From: Candidatus Woesearchaeota archaeon
GTDB lineage: Archaea > Nanobdellota > Nanobdellia > Woesearchaeales > UBA12501
Assembly (NCBI GenBank): GCA_016177345.1
Contig: JACOVM010000108.1
Location: forward strand, 1 to 22,461
Reading direction: 5' to 3'
Length of the DNA stretch: 22,461 bases
Numbering within the stretch: the first letter of the stretch is position 1; each line of letters begins with the position of its first letter. Position numbers and translations under genes: made by a program. Of the stretch, positions 8,157 through 15,185 are shown in pieces. The notes under the pieces were generated by a model, which was not told where the DNA came from, searched no databases, and was given only the letters and a program-made list of their open reading frames with translations.

Positions 8157-8504
8157 ATGAACACGATCAGAGTGCTTTCCGAAGCCCCAGTAACTATGGT
8201 GGAATTAAGTGAAGAGCTTCAAAAAATAAAGAAGCGCGATGGCGAGCTTAATTTCAGGGCAAACAAGACAGAAGAATACCTTACCCAGTTTGTCCAGCTT
8301 AAGCCAAGCGAGGCAAAAGAGCTTTTCAAAAAGATCCAAGAATTAAACATTCCCCGGTTAAAGGACGACCATATCACAAAAATGATGGACATCCTTCCAA
8401 AGACAGTAGAAGAGGTGAAGTCAATCATCAGCTCTTATCCCATAACGGTAAGTGCTGAGAACTGTAAAAAAATTGCGGATATTGTGAAAGAAAATGTGCG
8501 ATAA
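8157..8504 (+). CDS. rpoF: DNA-directed RNA polymerase subunit F (Rpb4)
   Basis: 115 residues, typical of archaeal RpoF/Rpb4, which with RpoE forms the stalk of archaeal RNA polymerase. Seen: an N-terminal segment that packs on RpoE (APVTMVELSEELQKIKKRDG), then the HRDC-like helical region TEEYLTQFVQLKPSEAKELF and the C-terminal MDILPKTVEEVKSII. The position between L21e and DUF655 is the conserved archaeal context and strengthens the call. The gap to L21e is 39 nt, and a strong Shine-Dalgarno sequence precedes it. Confidence 0.93.
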   Translation: MNTIRVLSEAPVTMVELSEELQKIKKRDGELNFRANKTEEYLTQFVQLKPSEAKELFKKIQELNIPRLKDDHITKMMDILPKTVEEVKSIISSYPITVSAENCKKIADIVKENVR

Positions 8505-8524
8505 CACCTCAAGCCAGTACGACC

Positions 8525-9091
8525 ATGACAGAACGACAACAACCGAAAGAAGAAAGTGCTATAGTGCTGGACTTTTTACAGCACGGCTACCCCTTCGACA
8601 AGAGGCCAAGCCATCGCAAAACTCCAATAGTGCAAGCTGTTGGTAAAAAATATTTCACCCTTCTAGAACTTGTTCCAAAGCCAGGCATTTTTTTACAGCC
8701 GTACGAAGAGGTCTATATTGGGCCTGACAAGAGGGACAAGATTCACCATATCACCGGGCGGCTTCCCATGGATAAGCTGACGGGAACAGCCCATGAAGAG
8801 CTTCGCCATATCATTGAAGATCTTGTTGTAAAAGACGAAGCAAGATTTGTAGAATCCTTCAACAAAGCAGCGCCGCTCACGACACGAATGCACCAGCTTG
8901 AGCTTCTTCCAGGGCTGGGAAAGAAGCATATGTGGGAAATCGTGGAGACAAGGAAGGAGAAGCCATTCGAGAGCTTTGATGACATGAGAAAGCGCGTAAA
9001 GCTCATGCCAGACCCAAAACAGGCAATAGTAAAAAGGATTCTGCAAGAATTAGAAGGGGAGGAAAAGCACCCCTTGTTTGTTGATAGGTAA
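8525..9091 (+). CDS. DUF655 family protein (putative RNA-binding, helix-hairpin-helix)
   Basis: 188 residues with the family pattern: an N-terminal VLDFLQHGYPFDKRP, a beta-rich middle (KYFTLLELVPKPG, EEVYIGPDKRDKIHHITGRL) and a C-terminal helix-hairpin-helix (LELLPGLGKKHMWEIVETR), followed by the segment FESFDDMRKRVKLMPDPKQA. DUF655 proteins are conserved in archaea next to rpoF and the rRNA dimethyltransferase gene ksgA, and a role in ribosome or RNA metabolism is suspected but not established. Here ksgA does not follow, and the operon ends against a convergent gene. The start is 20 nt after the rpoF stop and has no clear Shine-Dalgarno sequence. Confidence 0.9.
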   Translation: MTERQQPKEESAIVLDFLQHGYPFDKRPSHRKTPIVQAVGKKYFTLLELVPKPGIFLQPYEEVYIGPDKRDKIHHITGRLPMDKLTGTAHEELRHIIEDLVVKDEARFVESFNKAAPLTTRMHQLELLPGLGKKHMWEIVETRKEKPFESFDDMRKRVKLMPDPKQAIVKRILQELEGEEKHPLFVDR

Positions 9092-9124
9092 AGATAGGAA
9101 AATGAAGAAAGATATACCAAAATT

Positions 9125-9379
9125 TTAGAGCACGCTAATATTCTTTGCCCTGCCCCCAGTCCTCATTCTTCCGTCAGGAACATGGTCAAAGACAACATTT
9201 GCCCCAGGTGCAATGCCAGTGAAGGGTGGAAAAGAGACATCAATCATTCTCCCATCGTCTGACTTGATGGAAACAGAGGTAAAGCTTCCCCCCCTAGGGC
9301 GTTGGACTCGAGTTACTTGGCCCTGAATGCGCTCTGCCTTGATTCCAGCAGTAGACCACTTGCTCTCTGTCCTTGACAT
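9125..9379 (-). CDS. Small beta-rich protein of unknown function
   Basis: I do not recognise this protein. About 84 residues when read from the ATG at 9379, predicted almost all beta: ERIQGQVTRVQRPRGG, then FTSVSIKSDDGRMIDVSFPP, then GANVVFDHVPDG. This could form a small OB- or SH3-like barrel, and it is basic. The start is uncertain. An in-frame GTG at 9412 or a start further upstream near 9532 is open, but the upstream residues do not look protein-like, and a possible AT-rich TATA element (minus strand CTTTATTATT, about 9436-9445) argues against the longest form. It converges with the DUF655 gene across a 33-nt gap and lies downstream of topA. Confidence 0.5.
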   Translation of the reverse strand: MSRTESKWSTAGIKAERIQGQVTRVQRPRGGSFTSVSIKSDDGRMIDVSFPPFTGIAPGANVVFDHVPDGRMRTGGRAKNISVL

Positions 9380-9498
9380 TCCTTTGATGCGATAGTGCCC
9401 TCCAAATGCCACATAATCACCAAAGAGATAAAACAGGGTGGCAATAATAAAGTTTTCGGTTTTGGAAGAGGGGATGAAGGGTATTAATAGAGAATTAT

Positions 9499-9568
9499 TT
9501 GGTTTTAGAATAATTGATAACAATCCCGCCACGCCCTTCGGGCGGGCTCATCTTTAGCCTAAAACCAA
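9499..9568. repeat. 70-bp nested palindrome between topA and the small gene
   Basis: TTGGTTTTAG (9499-9508) and CTAAAACCAA (9559-9568) are perfect 10-bp inverted repeats. Inside, CCCGCC (9525-9530) pairs with GGCGGG (9541-9546); alternatively CGCCC pairs with GGGCG around a TTC loop. The GC-rich core contrasts with its AT-rich surroundings. It lies 32 nt past the topA stop codon and could shape the end of the topA transcript, the leader of the small gene, or be a small mobile repeat. Confidence 0.55.
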
Positions 9569-9600
9569 AATAATAACTAAGAACAGGTACTCCTTTATTT

Positions 9601-11847
9601 CTACATTTCCTTCTTACTTTCTGCCTTCTTTTCCTTCTCTTTTTCCTGCCCATTTCCGTTAAGCCGTTCCATCGTCTTGCATTTTGGGTATTTATTGCAG
9701 CCGAGGAACATGCCGTAGATGCTCTTTCTCACGACCATGGTCCCCTCTTTGCAGGTTGGGCATGGCTTTTCATATTTCTTGAGGTTTCCAAGGTCTTTCT
9801 CTTCCTGTTTTTTCTTCTTGCAATCCCGGTTGATGCAGAGGCTTGTTGGCGCTTTCCCTTTTTGCTGAATACTAATGAGGGGAAAGCCGCATTCCTCGCA
9901 CTCTTGCCGAAGCGACTTGACTAACCCGCCAGCTGGAAGAGAAAAGGTAGTTTTGCAGTCAGGATATTTATTGCAGGCAATGAACCTACCGAACTTTCCG
10001 CGCCGCACCTGCAAGTCCCCTTTTCCGCACTTCTTGCACTGCCCGATATAGCTGAGTTCGTCCCTTGTTTCCTGGTTTGCTTGGGCAAGGTCTTTGCCTA
10101 TATCTTTTTCTTTTTTCTTAAAGTCATGAAGGATATCAATGAGCTTCTCTTTTGCTTTTTCAGTAATTTGGTCTCCGGTCTTTTTCTTTTCTCGAATCTC
10201 TTCCATTTCCTCTTCAAAATATTGGGTAAGCTCCTCGTCAAGAATTTTTGGAGAGTACTTTTCTAAGACAGCGCACGTCCTGATTCCAAGGTCAGTTGCT
10301 TGAATGGATTTTTCATGAACATACCCCCGAAGATAAAGCGCTTCCACAATTGCGGCCCGTGTTGCCTTTGTACCGAGATTTCGCTTCTCCAGCTCTTTAA
10401 TGATTGATGCAGGGGTGTATCTCCTTGGCGGTTGGGTTTCTTTTGCCAAAAGGTCAATAGTTTTGACAGTAACCTCATCTCCTTTTTCTGTTGCAGGGAA
10501 TTCCTGCTCTTCAAATTTGACGTGCCTTCCATAATATACATGCCATCCTGGCTCGATGGTGTGCGTTCCTGCTGCCATGAATATCTCACCAGGCTCACTT
10601 TTAACAAGAATAGTGATAGTAATTGTTTCACGGACTGCTGGCTCTGCAAAGGTCGCAAGGAATCTCCTCACGATAAGATCGTATACTCTTGCTTGCCTCC
10701 CATCAATCTTTGCGGATTGTCCTGTTGGAAAGATGGCTGGATGAGCGGGGTCAATCTTGCTTCCTTCGTTAGGAACAAGCTCTTTTTTTCGGAGAAGTTG
10801 CTCGCAAAGGTCATGATACTCTTTTTGTTTTGAAATATCCTTCATAATTTTAGGAAGCCCAAGCTCTTTTGGAAGCTTTTGGGAAGAGGTTCTCGGATAA
10901 GAGATAAGCCCTTTAAGGTATAATTCTTGCGCTATTGCTAAGCTGTCTTTGGGCTGGATGCCGAGGCTTCGATACGCCTCAGTCTGAAGCGTTGTTAAGT
11001 CGAATGGTGTTGGTGCCGGCTGCTTGAACCTTTTTTTCTCAACAGCATCAACAACTGCTTTCTTTCCTTGAACCCTTTTGTGGACCGCCTCTGCCTTTTT
11101 TTTGTCCCAGAACTTGTCTTCCTTATGCTTTGCAATAATGTCCTTCTTTTTTAAGATTCCATGAAGCTCAATTTCCCAGTACGGCGTTGGCTTGAATGCT
11201 TGAATTTCCCGTTCCTTATCAACAATAATTTTTAATGCCGGGCCTTGGACGCGCCCTGCGCTGAGCACCTTGAACGTCCCTGTTGTTTTGATGGCATTGC
11301 TGAGCGCTCTTGACAAATTGATTCCCCAATAAAAGTCAAGAACGTGCCGTGTTGTTCCAGCATTTGCCTGGCCCCAGTCAAGATGAGGGGAGGCATGCTC
11401 GTACGCTTTTCGAAGCTCTTCCCTGGTTAAGGTAGAGAACTTCATTCTTCGTGCGTCTTTTCGCTTGCAGATGTACTTCACAATGTTTAACCCGATAACC
11501 TCTCCTTCAATGTCGTAGTCTGTAGCGACGGTAAAGTCTTTTGCTTCCTTCGCAAGCTTTTTCATAACAGTAATATACTTCTGAGAAAACTCTGCCCCTT
11601 TCTGGACATCTGATGTGGGCTTCCAATCGACATCAAAAACAGGATACGTCCATCCCTTCTTTTCTTTTTCTGCAACAGTATACAAGTGGCCAACAGCGCA
11701 TGCGACAACGAGATCCTTATCACCATGGGTTACTTTGTAGTATGGTACGCCGTTGCTGCTCTCTTTAATCGGCTTTCCGTCAGCGAGCGCTTCAGCAATC
11801 TTTTTTGCCGCAGAAGGCTTCTCGGTAATGATCAGTTCGTAGGTCAT
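9601..11847 (-). CDS. topA: DNA topoisomerase I (type IA, archaeal) with three C-terminal zinc ribbons
   Basis: 748 residues. It relaxes negatively supercoiled DNA through a 5'-phosphotyrosyl break. Seen: an N-terminal Toprim domain starting LIITEKPSAAKKIAEAL with the acidic triad D110/D112/E114 in ATDYDIEGE, then SAGRVQGPALKIIVDKE (196-212), the nucleophile Tyr317 in GLISYPRTSSQKLP, and RYTPASIIKELEKRNLGTKATRA in the core. Three C4 zinc ribbons follow near the C-terminus (CKKCG...CNKYPDC, CEECG...CINRDC, CPTCK...CNKYPKC), and a Lys/Glu-rich tail ends the protein. All key residues are present and the length is normal. The start is supported by a TATA box about 21 nt upstream. The gene is divergent from the structured repeats and the gmhA operon. 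Confidence 0.97.
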   Translation of the reverse strand: MTYELIITEKPSAAKKIAEALADGKPIKESSNGVPYYKVTHGDKDLVVACAVGHLYTVAEKEKKGWTYPVFDVDWKPTSDVQKGAEFSQKYITVMKKLAKEAKDFTVATDYDIEGEVIGLNIVKYICKRKDARRMKFSTLTREELRKAYEHASPHLDWGQANAGTTRHVLDFYWGINLSRALSNAIKTTGTFKVLSAGRVQGPALKIIVDKEREIQAFKPTPYWEIELHGILKKKDIIAKHKEDKFWDKKKAEAVHKRVQGKKAVVDAVEKKRFKQPAPTPFDLTTLQTEAYRSLGIQPKDSLAIAQELYLKGLISYPRTSSQKLPKELGLPKIMKDISKQKEYHDLCEQLLRKKELVPNEGSKIDPAHPAIFPTGQSAKIDGRQARVYDLIVRRFLATFAEPAVRETITITILVKSEPGEIFMAAGTHTIEPGWHVYYGRHVKFEEQEFPATEKGDEVTVKTIDLLAKETQPPRRYTPASIIKELEKRNLGTKATRAAIVEALYLRGYVHEKSIQATDLGIRTCAVLEKYSPKILDEELTQYFEEEMEEIREKKKTGDQITEKAKEKLIDILHDFKKKEKDIGKDLAQANQETRDELSYIGQCKKCGKGDLQVRRGKFGRFIACNKYPDCKTTFSLPAGGLVKSLRQECEECGFPLISIQQKGKAPTSLCINRDCKKKKQEEKDLGNLKKYEKPCPTCKEGTMVVRKSIYGMFLGCNKYPKCKTMERLNGNGQEKEKEKKAESKKEM

Positions 11848-11863
11848 GATAAGCTTTTTTACT

Positions 11864-11872
11864 CTTTTATAG
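11864..11872 (-). promoter_or_regulatory. TATA box for topA
   Basis: The minus strand reads CTATAAAAG, centred about 21 nt before the ATG at 11847. The short distance makes a leaderless or nearly leaderless mRNA likely. Confidence 0.5.
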
Positions 11873-11900
11873 CCTTATTTTCCTTGCTTACCACTCCTCT

Positions 11901-12102
11901 TTGTGGTTGGTATAAAAAGCTTATGTATGAAAAACGGCTTTAAATGAAATTGATATTGTCACTTTTTCGGACTCCGAACGTAGTGAGGAGTCCTCCTACA
12001 CAGCAAGATAGTTCCACAAACAAAAGAATTTTCTTAAAAAGCAGTGAATTTTTTACCCAATACAGCAGTATAGTTGGACGAAAGAGGGTAAAAAATTCAC
12101 TG
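11901..12102 (+). ncRNA. Structured repeat, copy A (candidate non-coding RNA or hairpin repeat)
   Basis: Shortest full copy. It begins with a 34-nt leader (11901-11934) that matches the start of copy B at 28 of 34 positions and contains the TATA-like GGTATAAAAAG. It then has the small hairpin 11969-11993 (GGACTCC/GGAGTCC, a tandem G.A mismatch, then AC/GT around GTA) and the terminal hairpin 12042-12102: a perfect 17-bp stem, CAGTGAATTTTTTACCC with its complement, and a 27-nt loop holding TATAGTTG and CGA. Compared with B and C it lacks about 170 nt, namely the AAAACTCGC stem and the conserved CCCAATAGCTT segment. No open reading frame is shared between copies. RNA or DNA function is not proven. 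Confidence 0.6.
11910..11920 (+). promoter_or_regulatory. Candidate TATA box of repeat copy A
   Basis: GTATAAAAAGC on the plus strand would start transcription near 11940, just before the first hairpin of copy A. The same spot in copy B reads GTATGAAAAGC (weaker), and in copy C ATTTAAATAGC. Confidence 0.4.
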
Positions 12103-12424
12103 TTGCGGTTGGTATGAAAAGCTTACGTACAAAAATCACACAAAACTCGCATCGTGTCTGTTTCAGCATCCAGCACCGTGGTAACACTAAAGGCGAGTTT
12201 TGTGCGGCCCCTCCCTGTTGTACCTTCACAGCCCAATAGCTTGGGGCAAGGGACTAGCACAACATTTCGAGATGTCATAACTATTTTGGTGGCTCCGAGC
12301 TTAGCGAGGAGCCTCCTCCCACACGTCAGGGTAGTTGTGCCTACGGAAGACTTTTCATCAAAAGCAGTGCAGTTTCCTTCCGATACATCTGTATAGTTGT
12401 GCGATGAGGAAGGAAACTGCACTG
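12103..12424 (+). ncRNA. Structured repeat, copy B (candidate non-coding RNA or hairpin repeat)
   Basis: Full-length copy, in tandem with copy A. Order of parts: a 34-nt leader (12103-12136); stem 1, CACAAAACTCGC (12139-12150) pairing with GCGAGTTTTGTG (12193-12204), 12 bp; the conserved GGCCCCTCC and CAGCCCAATAGCTTG segments (about 12206-12243); hairpin 2 (12291-12313), GGCTCC/GGAGCC with a tandem G.A mismatch and GC/GC around TTA; a linker with TAGTTGTGC and GGAAGACTTTTC; and the terminal hairpin, CAGTGCAGTTTCCTTCC (12365-12381) pairing perfectly with 12408-12424 around a 26-nt loop. The gmhA TATA box begins only 9 nt after the last stem. If the TATA-like box of the leader is used, RNA would begin near 12139, at the base of stem 1. 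Confidence 0.6.
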
Positions 12425-12433
12425 GGGCGAACA

Positions 12434-12442
12434 TTTATAAAT
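12434..12442 (+). promoter_or_regulatory. TATA box for the gmhA operon
   Basis: TTTATAAAT, 9 nt after the terminal hairpin of repeat copy B. Transcription would start near 12463, leaving a leader of about 20 nt before the ATG at 12483. AAAGGGG in that leader is a possible ribosome binding site. Confidence 0.6.
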
Positions 12443-12482
12443 AAAAGGAAAAAGCTACTACAGGGTAGAAAGGGGCAATATT

Positions 12483-13133
12483 ATGGAAGATATTATTAAA
12501 AATCATATTGAAGGGAGTGCAACGATTAAGCTGCGAGTAGTAGAAACACTGCTTTATGATATCGAGCAGGCAGCACAGCTCTGCATTGGTACCTATAAGA
12601 ATGGGAAAAAAATGCTGATTGCCGGGAATGGCGGCAGCGCAGCTGATGCGCAGCATGTTGCCGGTGAATTAATGAACTATTTTCGATTTGACCGGCAGCC
12701 ACTGCCAGCAGTCTCGCTCTCTACCGATACATCGGTCATGACAGCTATTTCCAATGATAGCCATTACCGCAATGTGTTTTCAAAACAGCTCCGCGCGCTA
12801 GGGGAAAAAGGAGATGTTTTTGTCGCGCTCAGCACAAGTGGAAACTCAGAAAATGTCCTTGAAGCGATTGCCGCAGCAAAAGAAAAAGGAATAACTGTTA
12901 TTGGGTTTACTGGAGAAACAGGAGGAGAGATGGCAGACAAGTGTGATCATATTATCAAAATTCCTTCTTGTGATGTCGCAAAAATTCAAGAATCCCACAT
13001 GTGCATTCTCCATGTCATCTGCGAGCTTATCGAGCAGGCAATGTTTCCAAGAGAAGCAATAGAAGCAACCCATGCAAGAGAACAACGAGAACAGCAGCGA
13101 ATGAAGGACGGGAAGTCTCCTCGTTCTGTTTAG
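12483..13133 (+). CDS. gmhA: SIS-domain phosphosugar isomerase, GmhA-like
   Basis: 216 residues. GmhA turns sedoheptulose 7-phosphate into D-glycero-D-manno-heptose 7-phosphate, the first step of activated heptose synthesis. Seen: the SIS phosphate-binding motifs AGNGGSAADAQHVAGEL (47-63) and STSGNSENV (117-125), and all four metal or catalytic ligands of the GmhA class by position: His58, Glu62, Gln169 and His177 (the last two eight residues apart, as in the bacterial enzyme). The C-terminal tail from about 193 is charged and variable. No hldE, gmhB or hldD homologue is in the window, so the sugar made could be heptose or another phosphosugar. First gene of an operon with GT4, methyltransferase and a membrane protein. 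Confidence 0.88.
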   Translation: MEDIIKNHIEGSATIKLRVVETLLYDIEQAAQLCIGTYKNGKKMLIAGNGGSAADAQHVAGELMNYFRFDRQPLPAVSLSTDTSVMTAISNDSHYRNVFSKQLRALGEKGDVFVALSTSGNSENVLEAIAAAKEKGITVIGFTGETGGEMADKCDHIIKIPSCDVAKIQESHMCILHVICELIEQAMFPREAIEATHAREQREQQRMKDGKSPRSV

Positions 13134-13137
13134 CCTT

Positions 13138-14319
13138 ATGAAAATTCTCATGCTTTGTTATGAATACCCGCCAATTGGCGGTGGCGCTGCAATCTATGTC
13201 AAGCTTATTTCAAAAGAATTGGTTAAGCAAGGGCATAGTGTTGACGTTGTAACTATGCAGTATCATGACAGGAAAAAGCAGGACCATGAGCAGCTTCCAA
13301 GCCAAGAAGCAGACAGTGGCGTTGCTATTTATCGCGTTCCATGCCTTCGAAAAAAAGTGGAGGTGTGCACCACCATTGAAATGATGACGTACTGCTGGAG
13401 CGCGTATTGGTTCTGCAGCAAACTCATTAAAAAAGCGAAAGAGGCAGGACAGCCTTACGATATCAATCACACACATTTTATTATTCCAACTGGATTGGTA
13501 TCCTATTTCTTGAAAAGAAAGCACGGCCTTCCATATGTGGTGACAATGCATGGCTCTGATGTTCCAGGCTACAATCCCGACCGATTTCAGCTGCAGCACA
13601 AGCTTTTAAGGCCATTCTGGAAAGTGCTTGCAAAAGATCCCCCGTTTGTTACCTGCCATACCAGGGCGCTTGGGCAGCTGATTCTTAAAAGCCAGCCAAA
13701 AGCCGATGTGGTGATTATTCCCAATGCAGTTGACCCTGCTTATTTCAAGACAGTGGAAAAGAAAAAGAAGATACTACTTTCCTCACGGCTTCTTCCACGA
13801 AAGGGAATTCAACATTTTCTGGAGGCTATTGCTGACATGGACTTGAAAGGGTTTGAAGTGAATATTACTGGAGATGGCCCCTATCGGCAAGAGCTTGAGC
13901 AACAATTATCAAGGCTCAAACAGGAAGGAAAAATAAAGGGAAAAGTAACCCTTCGTGGCTGGGTGCCAAAGGCTTTTCTCAACCAACTTTATGAGGAATC
14001 CCTGATATTCGTATTTCCTTCTGTTATGGATAATTTTAGCATGGCTCTTTTGGATGCAATGAACGCAAGAATGGCGATTATTGCAGCAAACTGTGCAGGA
14101 AATCCAGAGGCTACGGGAGATACTGCTATTCTTGTGCCAGGGGGGGATATAGGCGCATTAAGAACAGCACTTCAGAAACTCATAAAGGATAAGCAGCTAT
14201 GCCAGGAGTATGGGGAGAAGGCAAAACAGCGAGCACTAGAAAACTTTACATGGAAGAAAACACTTAGGCAATATGAGGAAATATTTAAGAAAGCAGGAAA
14301 TATCAATGCCGCTGAGTAA
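13138..14319 (+). CDS. Glycosyltransferase family 4 (GT-B)
   Basis: 393 residues of GT4 layout. The N-terminal acceptor domain starts MKILMLCYEYPPIGGGAAIY with a glycine-rich loop, and VVTMHGSDV lies mid-protein. The donor domain has VIIPNAVDPAYF (192-203), SSRLLPRKGIQHFLEAI (215-231), GDGPYRQELE and LRGWVP. The E-x7-E donor motif is present as D-x7-D (Asp298 and Asp306 in PSVMDNFSMALLDAM). The first Asp is fairly common in the family, the second less so. It probably adds a sugar from a nucleotide-activated donor to a lipid-linked glycan on the cytoplasmic face. It starts 4 nt after the gmhA stop, so the two are coupled. Confidence 0.93.
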   Translation: MKILMLCYEYPPIGGGAAIYVKLISKELVKQGHSVDVVTMQYHDRKKQDHEQLPSQEADSGVAIYRVPCLRKKVEVCTTIEMMTYCWSAYWFCSKLIKKAKEAGQPYDINHTHFIIPTGLVSYFLKRKHGLPYVVTMHGSDVPGYNPDRFQLQHKLLRPFWKVLAKDPPFVTCHTRALGQLILKSQPKADVVIIPNAVDPAYFKTVEKKKKILLSSRLLPRKGIQHFLEAIADMDLKGFEVNITGDGPYRQELEQQLSRLKQEGKIKGKVTLRGWVPKAFLNQLYEESLIFVFPSVMDNFSMALLDAMNARMAIIAANCAGNPEATGDTAILVPGGDIGALRTALQKLIKDKQLCQEYGEKAKQRALENFTWKKTLRQYEEIFKKAGNINAAE

Positions 14320-14348
14320 TACCCCGAAACACACCAAAAGAGCAGCAT

Positions 14349-15185
14349 ATGAAAAAACAGACAAGCCAAAAAAAAGAGCAGAAAAGGGAGGGCAGTGAAG
14401 AGCAAGGCTATTATGATACTCTTTGGAAAAATAGTTGGGAGCTAACCAGCTCGATTGGGCCAAGCTGCAGGACACGATTCAGAATCCTCCTCCGTCTTCT
14501 AAAAAAATATGATGTTCAGAGCAAAAAAAGCAGCCAAGAAAAAATTATTGATACAGGATGTGGAGATGGCACGCTTCTCGAAATGCTCCACCACCATAAC
14601 TACCAAAACTTATATGGTTTTGACTTTTCTGAAGAAGGAGTTAAAAAAGCAGCACAGCGAGGGATTGTCACACGAGCATTTTGGGGAGACCTCACCAAAA
14701 AACAAACACTCCCAAAAGAACAATTTGATGCTGTCATCAGCTCTGAGGTCCTCGAGCATATTGAAGATTATCAAACCGCTGTAATAAACCTTTGCAGATT
14801 TGTAAAGCCAGGTGGAAAACTCTTCATCACTGTCCCCCACTCCATGAAGTACTGGACGGTGCATGATGAATTTGCCCATCATTGCAGAAGATATGAAAGG
14901 GGAGAATTAGAAGAGCTTCTGAAAAACAATGGGCTTCACGTACTTGAGAGCTACACGTGGGGCGCCTTCTTGTACCATATCTATTATTTCTTTCTAAAAC
15001 AGGGGAACCCAGAAAAGATCATGGCAAAAGCCGGGCTAGTCAAGAAATTTGCCGCAAATATTATTTATCATACCCTCAAAATAGATGATCTATTTTGCGG
15101 GGTAAAAGAAAAGAAAGGAAGAAGGCTTATCATTGTTGCAGAGCGGCCAGGAGAGGACAACACTAACCTTAGGAGTACTCTATGA
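14349..15185 (+). CDS. Class I SAM-dependent methyltransferase
   Basis: 278 residues. Rossmann-fold methyltransferase: motif I IIDTGCGDGTLLEML (66-80), the acidic end of strand 2 in LYGFDFSEEGV, AFWGDLTK at motif II, SSEVLEHIEDY at motif IV and FVKPGGKLFITVPHS at motif V. The first 18 residues are Lys/Gln-rich and probably disordered. It resembles the UbiE/Coq5-like and sugar O-methyltransferase group (Methyltransf_11/23). From its place after a GT4 gene and before an LPG-synthase-like gene, it probably methylates a sugar or lipid-linked intermediate. The substrate cannot be told. Its stop codon overlaps the ATG of the next gene (ATGA). Confidence 0.88.
   Translation: MKKQTSQKKEQKREGSEEQGYYDTLWKNSWELTSSIGPSCRTRFRILLRLLKKYDVQSKKSSQEKIIDTGCGDGTLLEMLHHHNYQNLYGFDFSEEGVKKAAQRGIVTRAFWGDLTKKQTLPKEQFDAVISSEVLEHIEDYQTAVINLCRFVKPGGKLFITVPHSMKYWTVHDEFAHHCRRYERGELEELLKNNGLHVLESYTWGAFLYHIYYFFLKQGNPEKIMAKAGLVKKFAANIIYHTLKIDDLFCGVKEKKGRRLIIVAERPGEDNTNLRSTL

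Larger units (their letters stand above)
11848..12482. other. 635-nt region without protein genes between topA and gmhA
   Basis: Divergent intergenic region. It contains the topA promoter, repeat copies A and B, and the gmhA promoter. The longest open frames inside it (12123-12434 minus, 12154-12396 plus) are confined to copy B, have low-complexity composition and no family resemblance, so no protein gene is called. Confidence 0.6.

Noticed and set aside
11901..12424. Copies A and B as a CRISPR array or as simple intrinsic terminators
   Set aside because: The repeats are long, multi-hairpin and separated by no unique spacers. A bacterial-type terminator does not explain the conserved linker, leader and G.A motif.
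11901..12424. Copies as SRP RNA, RNase P RNA or guide RNAs
   Set aside because: Several copies per window, no SRP or RNase P core motifs, and no box C/D or ACA elements at the expected places.
12123..12434. 103-residue minus-strand frame in the repeat region
   Set aside because: It covers repeat copy B, has no counterpart in copies A or C, and its composition is that of a chance frame through stems.
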